From Oscillospiraceae bacterium (GTDB taxonomy: Bacteria > Bacillota > Clostridia > Oscillospirales > Ruminococcaceae): a DNA stretch of 37,702 nucleotides. This document shows positions 1 to 8,703 of the stretch, in pieces (the stretch's first letter is position 1; each line of letters starts with the position of its first letter). The stretch spans positions 1 through 37,702 of the forward strand of contig JAFUNR010000043.1 in assembly GCA_017472965.1 (NCBI GenBank). The letters are read 5' to 3'. Both the position numbers and the translations under genes were made by a program. Below the pieces are notes generated by a model, which did no database searches, had not been told where the DNA came from, and saw nothing but the letters and a program-made list of their open reading frames with translations.

Positions 1-1
1 C

Positions 2-535
<534 letters not shown>

Positions 536-569
536 TTCTTACCGCCCCGGCAAAACTGCTTGAAACAGC

Positions 570-605
570 AAGGGCCCGCTGCAGCCGCAGCGGGCCCTTT
601 TCTGT
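570..605 (+). terminator. Intrinsic terminator of gap
   Basis: A perfect 13-bp GC-rich stem (570-582 with 587-599) closes a 4-nt loop and runs into a TTTTCTGTT tract. It lies 35 bases after the gap stop codon. Confidence 0.93.
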
Positions 606-637
606 TGCGACGAGCCGGAAAATCCGGTCAAAATAGG

Positions 638-666
638 TTTACTTTTGTGCGGTATCGTGGTATCCT
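638..666 (+). promoter_or_regulatory. Possible sigma-A promoter for the PHP gene
   Basis: TTTACT and TATCCT are separated by 17 nt, about 44 nt upstream of the PHP gene start. Both hexamers are imperfect, so the call is tentative. The strong terminator just upstream means the gene needs its own promoter. Confidence 0.4.
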
Positions 667-709
667 TGTGCTGGATGACCCATATTTGTCGCTGTAAGGA
701 GGCTGTACC

Positions 710-1513
710 ATGAAATTTGTCATCGATCACGATTTTCACATCCACTCCTTCCTTTCGCTGTGCAGCAAGGATGAAAACCAGACCAAGGAAGCGATCCTTG
801 CCTACGCCAAAAAGAACGGGCTGAAAAAGATCTGCCTCACCGACCATGTGTGGGATACAAACGTCTGCAGCTTTACCGGCACCCATTTTTATGCATACCA
901 GACGATCCCCCACATCCGGCAGGCGCTGCCGCTGCCGCAGGCCGAAGGCGTGGAGTTTTACTTCGGCTGCGAAACGGATATGGATAAATTCCTGCGGGTG
1001 GGTATGGCGCGGGAGAGCTTTGACCAGTTCGATTTCGTCATCATCCCCACCACCCATATGCATATGGGCGGCTTTGTGATCGAATGGGAGGATGACTCCG
1101 TGGAGCGCCGCGCCGAGCTGTATATCAAACGTCTGGATGCGCTGCTGGATATGGATCTGCCCTTTGAAAAAATCGGCATCGCCCATCTGACCTGCAGCTG
1201 TATTGCCGCTCCGGTGGAAAAGCAGCTGGCGGTGCTGCAGGCCATTCCGGATGCTGAGCTGTACCGTGTGTTCGGCCGCATTGCCAGGGCGGGCGCAGGT
1301 TTTGAGCTCAACGAGGAGATCGCCGATTACACCGCGGAGCAGCTGCCCCACATTGCGCGGTATTACCGCATCGCCAAGGAGTGCGGCTGTAAATTCTATC
1401 TGGGCAGCGACGCTCACAACGGCAGGGCTTTGGATGGCGCAATGAAGAAATTCGAGCGTATGGTCGACCTGTTCGGTCTGGAGGAAAGCGATAAATTCCG
1501 TCCGCTGGGCTGA
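710..1513 (+). CDS. PHP-domain phosphoesterase (histidinol-phosphatase-like)
   Basis: This 267-residue protein belongs to the PHP superfamily of metal-dependent phosphoesterases. Metal-binding signatures appear in the usual order: DHDFHIHS near the N-terminus (HxH), LTDHVWD, GCETDMD, TTHMHM, IAHLTC and GSDAHNGR near the C-terminus (DxH). The length and arrangement fit stand-alone PHP hydrolases of the HisK/YcdX type, which have several substrates. No his genes lie nearby, so assignment to histidinol phosphate is not supported. A good ribosome-binding site (TAAGGAGG) precedes the chosen ATG. The gene is a single transcription unit between two terminators. The fold is certain; the substrate is unknown. 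Confidence 0.85.
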   Translation: MKFVIDHDFHIHSFLSLCSKDENQTKEAILAYAKKNGLKKICLTDHVWDTNVCSFTGTHFYAYQTIPHIRQALPLPQAEGVEFYFGCETDMDKFLRVGMARESFDQFDFVIIPTTHMHMGGFVIEWEDDSVERRAELYIKRLDALLDMDLPFEKIGIAHLTCSCIAAPVEKQLAVLQAIPDAELYRVFGRIARAGAGFELNEEIADYTAEQLPHIARYYRIAKECGCKFYLGSDAHNGRALDGAMKKFERMVDLFGLEESDKFRPLG

Positions 1514-1552
1514 GGCTGCGCATGGGCAGCAAATGATTGCATGATACAAAAT

Positions 1553-1592
1553 AAAAACCTTCGGCGCGCATATAAGCGCCGAAGGTTTTTTG
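1553..1592 (+). terminator. Bidirectional intrinsic terminator between convergent genes
   Basis: A 14-bp stem (1554-1567 with 1576-1589) has an A tract on its left and a T tract on its right. It can therefore stop the PHP transcript on the plus strand and the membrane-protein transcript on the minus strand. Confidence 0.92.
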
Positions 1593-1643
1593 TGCAATAA
1601 GGCAGGCGGTTTTATCCGGTGCGTACCGGAAACAGGCTGCTTT

Positions 1644-2981
1644 TCAGCGGCGGAACACCCATTTTTCGCCGTCGGCAGTCTCGGACTGTCCGGCCGGTGC
1701 AGCGGGCTTTTTGTCTGCCAGCAGGTTCAGATCGGCCAGCACATCGTCCACTGTGTCGCGGCCGGCATCGGTGCCGATGCGATCCAGCAGGCTGTCCAGA
1801 CGCTCCATGGTACCGGCAGGAGCTTTTTCCGGCTCGGCAGCCGGTCTTTCGCGAATAACGGGCACGGGGATGGGCTGCGGCTTCTGGGTGACGGGAGGAA
1901 CATTGACCACAGGCACCGCAGTGGCGGGGGCTTTTTCAGGCTCTGCGGCACGGGGCTGCGGCTCGGCATCGGCAGAAACGACCGGCCCACCGTTCATTCT
2001 TTCTGCGGGTACGGATACTGTCGGTGCCGGTGCGGGGGGCTCGCTGATGGCGGTCTCCGAAGCGGAGCCGGCTGTGCTGATATTCGCTGCTTTTTTCACA
2101 GGTGTACCGTACAGTGCACTGGCAGCAGTACCCCAGCGCCCGGCAGCATCCTCGGCGGCATCTTCCTCCAGCTGGCGGCTGGCCGCTTCAAACAGCGCGG
2201 CGGGATCAACCTCAGTAAGCGGCTCGTCACCCTCGCGGCCCATGCACTGCAGCGCACAGACAAGGCCCGTGATGCCCAGCAGTGCTGCGGCAACGCCTTT
2301 CCCCGGCAGAAAGAAGGCGCTTACACCCTGTTTCATCTGCCAGAGCTCCTGCGGCAGCAGCAGGCAGAAGCCAAAGTAAAAGGCCAGCATTCCCCGGAAG
2401 AATAATGTCCGGCTGGTACGGGGGGCACCTGCAGCATAGACGCTGCGCAGCATACCGCACAGGAACAGCAGCATTGCAAGACTGCTCAGCAGTTCAATGA
2501 TAAAGGTAACATGGTGCACGCTGGCGGTGCGGGTGGCGAACAGTATCAGGCAGATCACCAGCCAGGAAGCCACCGGCAGCAGCCCGCCGAGAAACGAGGG
2601 ATCCTCTTTTCGCATGACCCAGGCGGCAAACCAAAGGCTGCCCAGTGCCATCAGCACGGCGGCGGCAAGCTCCCACAGGGAGGCATCCCCCAGAGCAAAG
2701 CGGCAGATACACACCGCACTGCTGAACAGCAGGCCGCAGAAGGCGTATATGCCCGAACTGCCGCCCTGCCGGTGCACGGCATTGGCGGGAATGGCAAAGG
2801 ATACGGCGGCGGCAAGCACAGGCGGCAGCGCAAGGATCAGGTAATGGATCAGCAGGGAGCCGCCGGGAAGAAAGCCCTCGGCGGGTTCGGTGCCGGACAG
2901 CAGTGCCAGCAGCCGCACCAGACCGGCCAGCACACAGGCAACGGCGGAAACAGCCCCCGCAGCGCGTCGGAATGTCATCAT
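1644..2981 (-). CDS. Multipass membrane protein with Pro/Ala-rich cytoplasmic tail, unknown function
   Basis: I do not recognise a named family. The N-terminal half (about residues 5-240) contains six to eight hydrophobic segments with short loops, as in an integral membrane protein. The C-terminal half (about 250-445) is hydrophilic, rich in Pro, Ala and Glu, and looks disordered, with repeated PVP/PAPAP-type patches. It ends in a short acidic helical stretch and KWVFRR. The start is placed at the ATGATG at 2981 because GGAAAGG lies 9 nt upstream; an upstream ATG at 3002 has no comparable site. It is divergent from spoIID and shares the intergenic region. A cell-envelope or sporulation-linked role would be a guess from position only. 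Confidence 0.7.
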   Translation of the reverse strand: MMTFRRAAGAVSAVACVLAGLVRLLALLSGTEPAEGFLPGGSLLIHYLILALPPVLAAAVSFAIPANAVHRQGGSSGIYAFCGLLFSSAVCICRFALGDASLWELAAAVLMALGSLWFAAWVMRKEDPSFLGGLLPVASWLVICLILFATRTASVHHVTFIIELLSSLAMLLFLCGMLRSVYAAGAPRTSRTLFFRGMLAFYFGFCLLLPQELWQMKQGVSAFFLPGKGVAAALLGITGLVCALQCMGREGDEPLTEVDPAALFEAASRQLEEDAAEDAAGRWGTAASALYGTPVKKAANISTAGSASETAISEPPAPAPTVSVPAERMNGGPVVSADAEPQPRAAEPEKAPATAVPVVNVPPVTQKPQPIPVPVIRERPAAEPEKAPAGTMERLDSLLDRIGTDAGRDTVDDVLADLNLLADKKPAAPAGQSETADGEKWVFRR

Positions 2982-3059
2982 ATATTGCATCCTTTCCGGC
3001 AAACGGCAGTTCTATATTTCTGCCGCGCCGCATATCGTTGAAAAAGAGGTAGCAAGAAT

Positions 3060-3089
3060 ATTGTACCACGATAGTTACCCTTTTGGCAA
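3060..3089 (-). promoter_or_regulatory. Sigma-A-type promoter of the membrane-protein gene
   Basis: On the minus strand TTGCCA and TACAAT are separated by 18 nt, about 80 nt upstream of the chosen start at 2981. Confidence 0.6.
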
Positions 3090-3162
3090 GATGCGGCACG
3101 GGCAAACTGCGGTCGCATCGGATAAAAACGGACAGGATGACCGGATGACGGAGGAAAAGAGG

Positions 3163-4209
3163 ATGGGAAACAGAAGGATGGCGCGTTTTTTCACCGTGCT
3201 TGCAGCGTATGCGGTGATCACTCTGGGGCTGCCGCTGCTGTGTGCGGCAATGGTGGCATTCTTTCAGAAAAACACCGTGCAGCTGCCGCAGGAGCAGCCC
3301 GGTTTTCCGGAAGCTGCCCAACAGACCCCGCTGCAGGATGAAACAGCCGGCGAGTCCGCCGCACAGACCGCACTTTTGTGGGATGCGGGTACGGACACGC
3401 TTCTGGAGCTTCCCATGCAGGAGTATCTGCTGGGGGCAGCGGCAAGCGAGATGCCCCAGAGCTTTCCCGATGAGGCCATCAAGGCGCAGATCATTGCGGC
3501 ACACAGCTATTATGAATACTGCCGGCGCAATGCTTGTTTTGATCTGGAACAGGGCGCAGTGCTGCAGGTGAACACCCAGCGGCGGGAGGGTTACCTGACA
3601 CCGCAGGTGCGGGAGCAGCTTTGGGGCGACTGGACACAGCAGAACACGCAGCGGATGCAGCAGCTGACGGATGCCGCCGGCGGCCTGCTGCTGACCTATG
3701 CGGGCGAGCCCGCCGCAGCCTGCTATCATGCCCAGAGCGCCGGCAGTACCGCTGCCGCACAGGATATCTGGGGCGAGGCGGTGCCCTATCTTGTCAGTGT
3801 GGATTCTTCACAGGATAAACAGGCTGACGGCTGGCAGCAGACCCTGACCTTCACCTATCAGCAGATGTACGATGTGCTGGCCGCCCGCTTTGTGGGGCCG
3901 GATCTCAGCGGAGATCCCACCACATGGTTCGACGGGGTACAGGCCACACCGCAGGGCTATGTGCAGAAGCTGCAGGCAGGCGGTGCGTGGATCGATGCTG
4001 CCGACCTGCGCGCCTGGCTTGGCCTGCGCAGCACCTGTATGGAGATCTCCGCGGGCAGCGGCGTATTTGCCGTCACCACCCGCGGCTATGGCCATGGTGT
4101 CGGTATGAGCCAGCACGGTGCGGCGGCCATGGCGCAGGCGGGGGCAAGCTTCGAACAGATCCTTTCGCACTATTACCCGGGCACGCAGCTGAGCGCCGCG
4201 GCACTGTGA
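3163..4209 (+). CDS. spoIID: SpoIID/LytB-domain protein (stage II sporulation protein D)
   Basis: SpoIID is a membrane-anchored lytic transglycosylase that degrades peptidoglycan lacking stem peptides during forespore engulfment, working with SpoIIM and SpoIIP. This 348-residue protein has a short basic N-terminus, one transmembrane anchor (about residues 8-29), a Pro/Gln-rich linker and the SpoIID domain. The domain begins near the MQEYLLGAAASEMPQSFPDE segment, which carries the expected catalytic Glu region, and ends with the family signature GYGHGVGMSQHGA. The start at 3163 is preferred because GGAGG sits about 9 nt upstream; ATGs at 3145 and 3178 are alternatives. The gene stands alone, divergent from the membrane protein and convergent with the MFS gene. 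It suggests a spore-forming ancestry. Confidence 0.88.
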   Translation: MGNRRMARFFTVLAAYAVITLGLPLLCAAMVAFFQKNTVQLPQEQPGFPEAAQQTPLQDETAGESAAQTALLWDAGTDTLLELPMQEYLLGAAASEMPQSFPDEAIKAQIIAAHSYYEYCRRNACFDLEQGAVLQVNTQRREGYLTPQVREQLWGDWTQQNTQRMQQLTDAAGGLLLTYAGEPAAACYHAQSAGSTAAAQDIWGEAVPYLVSVDSSQDKQADGWQQTLTFTYQQMYDVLAARFVGPDLSGDPTTWFDGVQATPQGYVQKLQAGGAWIDAADLRAWLGLRSTCMEISAGSGVFAVTTRGYGHGVGMSQHGAAAMAQAGASFEQILSHYYPGTQLSAAAL

Positions 4210-4228
4210 ATGTGTTGGATGCAGCGCA

Positions 4229-5449
4229 TCACTTTACCGCCTGTTTCCTGCCGTAAAAAAGCAGAAGAACAAAGCCTGCCGCCGCAGCGGACGCGGCGAT
4301 CCAGTGAGGGGCATTCTCTCCCTGCAGCATCCGTGCCAGCGGCGGAAAAATCAGGCTGCCTGCACTCATGCCCAGCGTCAGCAGGCCGTAGTTCAGTCCC
4401 GCCCGCTGCTGCCCGAACCGGTCAGTGGCAAAGGCGGGCAGCAGCGCCGCCTGCCCCGAATAGCAGAAGGTCAGACAGGCGTAGACGGCGATCACCCACC
4501 AGCCCTGTGCGAAAGTAAATGCGGCGGAAAAACCTGTCAGCGCCGCAAACAGCAGCAGATCGGTGCGGCGGCGGCCGATGCGGTCACTGAGCCACGGCAT
4601 CAGCAGCCGACCGCCCGCGCTCATCAGACTGCCGATGATGATGGCAAGGCTTGCGGTGTTTTCGTTAAGGCCCCGCTGCTGTGCCAGCGGCAGGATCACC
4701 GGGCTGAACAGCAGCACGGTGGGCGCGGCGGCGGCTACGGCGCAAACCAGCAGCCAGTAGTCTGCGGTGCGCAGCACCTGTAACGGGTGCTGTGCGCCGT
4801 TTTCTCTTTTGCTGCATCTTCCGGCTGTGCTGCCTTTGGCAAAAGAGGCGGCACCGCCGTCGGGCTTTGCGGCAGCGGGCGGGGGCTGCATGGTCAGTGC
4901 TCCCAGTGTGCACACCGCCGCCATCACACCACCCAGCACCCGAAAGCACACCGGCATGCCCCGACCTCCGCCCAGCCAGCGGGCGGCAAGGGTGAGTACG
5001 GCGCCGGAAAGCCCGGCCGCACAGCCGATCACGCCGGTGGCAAAGCCCTTTTTCTGCGGCCACCATTTCTGGGCACAGCTCATCACCGAAGGAGTGAGCA
5101 GAGCGCAGCCCAGCCCCACCGGTATGCTGAATGCCAGAAAAAACCACAGCGGCTGTCCGGCGGGAAAAAACGATGCGGCGAAAAAGCCGCCGCCAAGTCC
5201 GGCTGCCCCCAGCAGACAGCTGCGGCGTGCGCCCAGTGCATCCTGCAGTGCACCGCCCAGCACACAGCCGATGCCGAAGGCGCAGATGACAAAGCTGAAG
5301 ATCCATGTGGCCTGGTCCGTGGAAAGCGCATAATCCTGTTCCACTCCGGGTTGAAATGCACCCCATGCCGCCGGGATCCCGCTGAAGAGTTGAATGCCCG
5401 CCCCGCCTGCCAGCACCAGCCGACGGGCGTTTTTTCTTTGTACAGCCAT
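4229..5449 (-). CDS. MFS transporter, oxalate/formate antiporter (OFA)-like
   Basis: This roughly 406-residue protein has twelve predicted hydrophobic segments. The N-terminal region reads like the OFA family: AGGAGIQLFSGIPAAWGAF in TM1, the loop GGALQDALGARR (the MFS signature between TM2 and TM3), and GLGCALLTPSVMSCAQKWWP in the TM4-5 region. A second MFS-like loop, WLSDRIGRRRTD, lies in the C-terminal half. OFA members carry small carboxylates such as oxalate, formate or lactate; the substrate here cannot be read from sequence. The start at 5449 is chosen because AGGAGG lies 5 nt upstream, whereas the ATG at 5464 overlaps that site. The gene follows hisS on the same strand but is separated from it by a terminator. 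Confidence 0.8.
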   Translation of the reverse strand: MAVQRKNARRLVLAGGAGIQLFSGIPAAWGAFQPGVEQDYALSTDQATWIFSFVICAFGIGCVLGGALQDALGARRSCLLGAAGLGGGFFAASFFPAGQPLWFFLAFSIPVGLGCALLTPSVMSCAQKWWPQKKGFATGVIGCAAGLSGAVLTLAARWLGGGRGMPVCFRVLGGVMAAVCTLGALTMQPPPAAAKPDGGAASFAKGSTAGRCSKRENGAQHPLQVLRTADYWLLVCAVAAAAPTVLLFSPVILPLAQQRGLNENTASLAIIIGSLMSAGGRLLMPWLSDRIGRRRTDLLLFAALTGFSAAFTFAQGWWVIAVYACLTFCYSGQAALLPAFATDRFGQQRAGLNYGLLTLGMSAGSLIFPPLARMLQGENAPHWIAASAAAAGFVLLLFYGRKQAVK

Positions 5450-5511
5450 GAAAACCTCCTGCATACAGCAATTGATCTATTCCATTCTGTACAAATTGAT
5501 GATGATTATAC

Positions 5512-5562
5512 AAAAAACCGGATACGGAGCGGCGGGTTGCGCTCTCCGTATCCGGTTTTGCT
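5512..5562 (-). terminator. Intrinsic terminator of hisS
   Basis: A 16-bp stem (5514-5529 with 5544-5559), read on the minus strand, ends in a six-T tract 20 bases after the hisS stop codon. It separates hisS from the downstream MFS gene. Confidence 0.9.
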
Positions 5563-5578
5563 GTTCAAAGGGAAAAAA

Positions 5579-6838
5579 TCAATTCAGCGCGGCGATCAGA
5601 GCATCAAAGGCGGTGACGGTCTCCTTGCCGGTGGCCATATCCTTCAGGCGGGCCTCGCCCTTTGCCACTTCGTCATCGCCCAGCACCATGGTGTACTGTG
5701 CGCCGATCTTGTTGGCATACTTCATCTGTGCCTTCAGACCGCGGCCAACAATATCATACTCGGCATGGATGCCGGCGGTGCGCAGGGCGGCGCACAGCAC
5801 GGCGGCCTTTTTGCGGCCGGCCTCGCCGATGTTGGCCAGATACAGCCGTGGGCCGGGGATGGCAGGCAGCTGTACGCCCTCGTCCTCCAGCGCCAGCAGC
5901 AGGCGCTCGATGCCCATGCCGAAGCCGATGCCCGGGGTGGCGGGACCTTCAAAATCCTCGATCAGGCCGTTGTAGCGGCCGCCGCCGCAGATGGTGCCCT
6001 GTGTGCCCACACCGGTGTGGATGAATTCAAACACGGTGTTGGAGTAGTAATCCAGACCGCGCACGATGGTGGGATTGACCGTGTAGGCCACGCCCAGCTC
6101 ATCCAGACAGCTTTTGACGGTGTCGAAGTGGGCAACGCAGTCCTCGCACAGGTAATCCAGCATGACGGGTGCGCCCTCGCCGATGGCATGGCAGACCTCG
6201 CTCTTGCAGTCCAGAATGCGCATGGGGTTGCGATCCAGACGGTCAAGGCAGGTGGGGCACAGCTTGTCAGTGTACTGTGCAAAGTATTCCTTCAGTGCGG
6301 CGTGATAGGCGGGACGGCATTTTTTGCAGCCGATGGAGTTGATCTCCAGCCGCACATTCTTTACGCCGACTTCCTTCAGGATCTGATCGGCCACGGCGAT
6401 GACTTCGGCATCGGCAAACGGGTCGTTTGCACCGAAGCACTCAATGCCCAGCTGATGGAATTCACGCAGACGACCCTTCTGGGCCTTCTCATAGCGGAAG
6501 CAGCTCTGCAGATAGTAAGCCTTGAACGGCATGGCGGCGCTGCCCAGAATGCCGTTTTCCAGTACGGCACGGGCCACGCCGGCAGTGCCCTCGGGACGCA
6601 GGGTGATACTGCGGTCACCCTTGTCAAGGAAGGTGTACATCTCCTTGCCCACCACATCGGTGGTCTCGCCCACGCCGCGGGCAAAAACTTCGGTGTGCTC
6701 AAAGGTGGGCAGGCGGATCTCCCGATAGCCATACAGACCGACAGTGCGGCGCAGCGTTTCCTCCAGATACAGCCAGCTGCCGCTTGCTTCGGGCAGGATA
6801 TCCTGCGTTCCCTTGGGTTTTGCGTATTTTACAGCCAT
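5579..6838 (-). CDS. hisS: Histidyl-tRNA synthetase
   Basis: This class II aminoacyl-tRNA synthetase charges tRNA-His in the cytoplasm. The 419-residue length is standard. The protein begins with KPKGTQDILP (typical HisRS N-terminus and motif 1 region). It has motif 2 as CFRYEKAQKGRLREFHQLGIE, the HisA motif LDYYSNTVFEF, the glycine-rich ICGGGRYNGL, and motif 3 in GIGFGMGIERLLLAL. The C-terminal anticodon-binding domain occupies the last 95 or so residues. GAAAGAGGG lies upstream of the ATG. The upstream region shows a near-consensus promoter but no T-box, unlike many synthetase genes in this phylum. All catalytic motifs look intact. Confidence 0.97.
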   Translation of the reverse strand: MAVKYAKPKGTQDILPEASGSWLYLEETLRRTVGLYGYREIRLPTFEHTEVFARGVGETTDVVGKEMYTFLDKGDRSITLRPEGTAGVARAVLENGILGSAAMPFKAYYLQSCFRYEKAQKGRLREFHQLGIECFGANDPFADAEVIAVADQILKEVGVKNVRLEINSIGCKKCRPAYHAALKEYFAQYTDKLCPTCLDRLDRNPMRILDCKSEVCHAIGEGAPVMLDYLCEDCVAHFDTVKSCLDELGVAYTVNPTIVRGLDYYSNTVFEFIHTGVGTQGTICGGGRYNGLIEDFEGPATPGIGFGMGIERLLLALEDEGVQLPAIPGPRLYLANIGEAGRKKAAVLCAALRTAGIHAEYDIVGRGLKAQMKYANKIGAQYTMVLGDDEVAKGEARLKDMATGKETVTAFDALIAALN

Positions 6839-6900
6839 AGTCTCCCTCTTTCACACGGCGGCCTGTCAGGCGGCCGGAAATCATAATTTTACATCTTATA

Positions 6901-6929
6901 ATTATAATACGCTTTGCAGCAGAATACAA
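6901..6929 (-). promoter_or_regulatory. Sigma-A promoter of hisS
   Basis: On the minus strand TTGTAT and TATAAT are separated by exactly 17 nt, about 60 nt upstream of the hisS start. Confidence 0.7.
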
Positions 6930-7042
6930 GTCTGCATTTGTCCGGCGGTTGGATTCTTCCCGAAAAAAGCGCTGCCTGCGTTTTTTTTCGCCGCCATAAC
7001 CGGACATTTGGGTGAAAGTGACAGCCTTTTTGGCTGTCCGCC

Positions 7043-7071
7043 TTGCTTTTTGGCGCATTCTCATCTATAAT
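7043..7071 (+). promoter_or_regulatory. Sigma-A promoter of the LCP gene
   Basis: TTGCTT and TATAAT are separated by 17 nt, with the -10 about 47 nt before the LCP start codon. Confidence 0.65.
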
Positions 7072-7118
7072 AAAATAAATATTTCCTGCAAATAACTGCC
7101 CGAAAGGGGTTTTGATGT

Positions 7119-8252
7119 ATGAGCAGAGCCAATCCTGCCCGAAAGCGCAGAGTATGGCCATGGATCCTGGCGGCGGTGCTGGCCGTTGCCGCAGCGGTGA
7201 TCGGCTACTATGCCGTGCGTGTCTGGAGTGTGGTGGAGGAGACCAGAGAGATGGTCACCCAGATCCAGGATACCGGCGATTTCGGCGAGATCAAAGAGGA
7301 GGAGGTCGTGATGACCTACCCCGAATTCAAGGGCGATTATATCAATCTGCTGGTGGTGGGCATCGACCATGATGAAAGCGATCCCGACCGTACCTACGGC
7401 AGTGCCGAAAATGCCAAGACCGACCTGATCCTGTATATCCATTACAACATCAAAGACAACAAGATCGCCGTGCTGCAGATCCCGCGGGACTGTTATGTGG
7501 GCGATATCATGAGCAACTACCGTATCAACAGCATCTTTGCCGAGGGCGAAAACAAGCAGAGCCATATCACCAATCTGGCAAAGTATGTCAACGACGCCTT
7601 CGGTCTGCCGGTGGATGCATTTGTATCGCTGGATATGGCGGCCTTCAAGGAGATCGTGGATGTGTTCGGCGGCATCGATATCTATCTGCCGGAGGATATC
7701 TACATCTTTGACGATAACGGCAACGAAACGCTGTTTGCCTCTGCCGGCCACGGCCGCTTCAACGGCGCGGATGCCGAGATCGTGGTGCGGGCCCGCAAGC
7801 AGTTTGCACAGGGCGATGTGCAGCGACTGGTGCTGCAGCGGTATGTCTACGCCGCCATGTTCGAGATGATCACCAATGCCACCATGGAGAATATGTACCG
7901 GCACATTCTGCCCATCGTCAGCTGGCGGGTCAAATCCGATATGGATTTCAATACCATGCTGTCGCTGTGCGGCAGGCTGCTGGAGCTGGAGGGCGAGGAT
8001 GTCTACTTTGTTCGCGTGCCGGGCGGTCCGGTCACGGTGAACGGCAACTCGGTGTACGGGGTCAATGCAGCCAATCTGGTGCCCATCCTCAATGAACATT
8101 TTATCATTGCCGGTTCGCCGGAGCTGACGGCAGAGCAGCTGACCATTCCCACCGGCTGGGATTACCCGCTGGGCGAGATCATCGATAAGGGCAGCTACCT
8201 CTCCTCGCAGCTGGATGAGATGGCCGCCGCCGAAGAAAGCGAAGGGAACTGA
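7119..8252 (+). CDS. LytR-CpsA-Psr (LCP) family cell-wall ligase
   Basis: LCP proteins transfer undecaprenyl-linked glycopolymers, such as teichoic acid or capsule, onto peptidoglycan outside the membrane. This 377-residue protein has a basic cytoplasmic tail, one transmembrane helix (about residues 13-32) and a short helical stalk. The extracellular LCP domain starts near INLLVVGIDHDE. The conserved core is visible: KTDLILYIHYN, the phosphate-binding Arg in LQIPRDCYVGD, RINSIFAEG and the VFGGIDIYLPED segment. An AAAGGGG site lies about 10 nt upstream of the chosen ATG. A small membrane-protein gene starts 6 nt after the stop, so the two are probably cotranscribed. Which glycopolymer it handles is unknown. 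Confidence 0.88.
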   Translation: MSRANPARKRRVWPWILAAVLAVAAAVIGYYAVRVWSVVEETREMVTQIQDTGDFGEIKEEEVVMTYPEFKGDYINLLVVGIDHDESDPDRTYGSAENAKTDLILYIHYNIKDNKIAVLQIPRDCYVGDIMSNYRINSIFAEGENKQSHITNLAKYVNDAFGLPVDAFVSLDMAAFKEIVDVFGGIDIYLPEDIYIFDDNGNETLFASAGHGRFNGADAEIVVRARKQFAQGDVQRLVLQRYVYAAMFEMITNATMENMYRHILPIVSWRVKSDMDFNTMLSLCGRLLELEGEDVYFVRVPGGPVTVNGNSVYGVNAANLVPILNEHFIIAGSPELTAEQLTIPTGWDYPLGEIIDKGSYLSSQLDEMAAAEESEGN

Positions 8253-8258
8253 TACGCG

Positions 8259-8615
8259 ATGAAAAAAGCGTTGCTTTTTGTGCCGTCCGTCCTTGTGGGG
8301 CTGATCTACCTGTTCCTGCTGTTCGCAGTGGGCGGCTGGCAGGATGGAGAAAACTGGCTGGGCGCGGCGGCCTATGTGCTGCCCCTTCTGGCGGCGGATC
8401 TGCTGCTGGCAAAGGGGAAGTGGTTCGGCGGCATTCCGGGCGCGGCGATGGGTATTTACTGGATCGTGTCATATCTGCAGCAGCCGTGGCCCGTCAGCAA
8501 CCCGCTGAACTGGCAGCTGGGCGCGGCATTTGTCGTCTGGTATCTGGTCCTTGCCGTGACGGTTGGTGTGAAAGCCGCAAAAAGAAAAAAGAACATCGGC
8601 CGTGTAAACCAATAA
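8259..8615 (+). CDS. Small membrane protein, unknown function
   Basis: This 118-residue protein has about four hydrophobic segments: residues 5-25, 35-50, 57-70 and 85-105. It ends in a short basic tail (KAAKRKKNIGR). No family is recognised. It begins 6 nt after the LCP stop codon and shares that gene's terminator, which suggests an operon and perhaps an accessory envelope role. The ribosome-binding site is weak (GAAGGGAA about 15 nt upstream), so expression may depend on translation of the LCP gene. Confidence 0.65.
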   Translation: MKKALLFVPSVLVGLIYLFLLFAVGGWQDGENWLGAAAYVLPLLAADLLLAKGKWFGGIPGAAMGIYWIVSYLQQPWPVSNPLNWQLGAAFVVWYLVLAVTVGVKAAKRKKNIGRVNQ

Positions 8616-8671
8616 AAAGACCGTCCGCAGGATGCCTGCTGTATAAGCAGAGCACTGCGGACGGTTTTTTG
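8615..8671 (+). terminator. Bidirectional terminator between the small membrane protein and gpsA-like genes
   Basis: A perfect 10-bp stem (8621-8630 with 8655-8664) contains an inner CTGCT/AGCAG hairpin. It is flanked by a T6 tract on the right and an A5 tract on the left, so it serves both convergent genes. Confidence 0.88.
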
Positions 8672-8703
8672 TGCTTTTTTCCGGGGGCGGGTGAAAGGGA
8701 AAT

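Noticed and set aside
4210-4240. Terminator between spoIID and the MFS gene
   Set aside because: Only a 5-bp GATGC/GCATC hairpin is present, with no T tract, and it overlaps the MFS stop codon.
4787-6886. A 699-codon plus-strand open frame opposite the MFS and hisS genes
   Set aside because: It spans two recognised genes and the terminator between them and has no protein-like domains.
6962-7036. A/T-flanked hairpins in the hisS-LCP intergenic region as a terminator or small RNA
   Set aside because: The stems are short or bulged, and no gene in the right orientation ends there.
6839-7118. Possible T-box or other riboswitch upstream of hisS
   Set aside because: No GGTGGNACCGCG element, specifier stem or terminator was found on the minus strand; only a promoter and small hairpins are visible.
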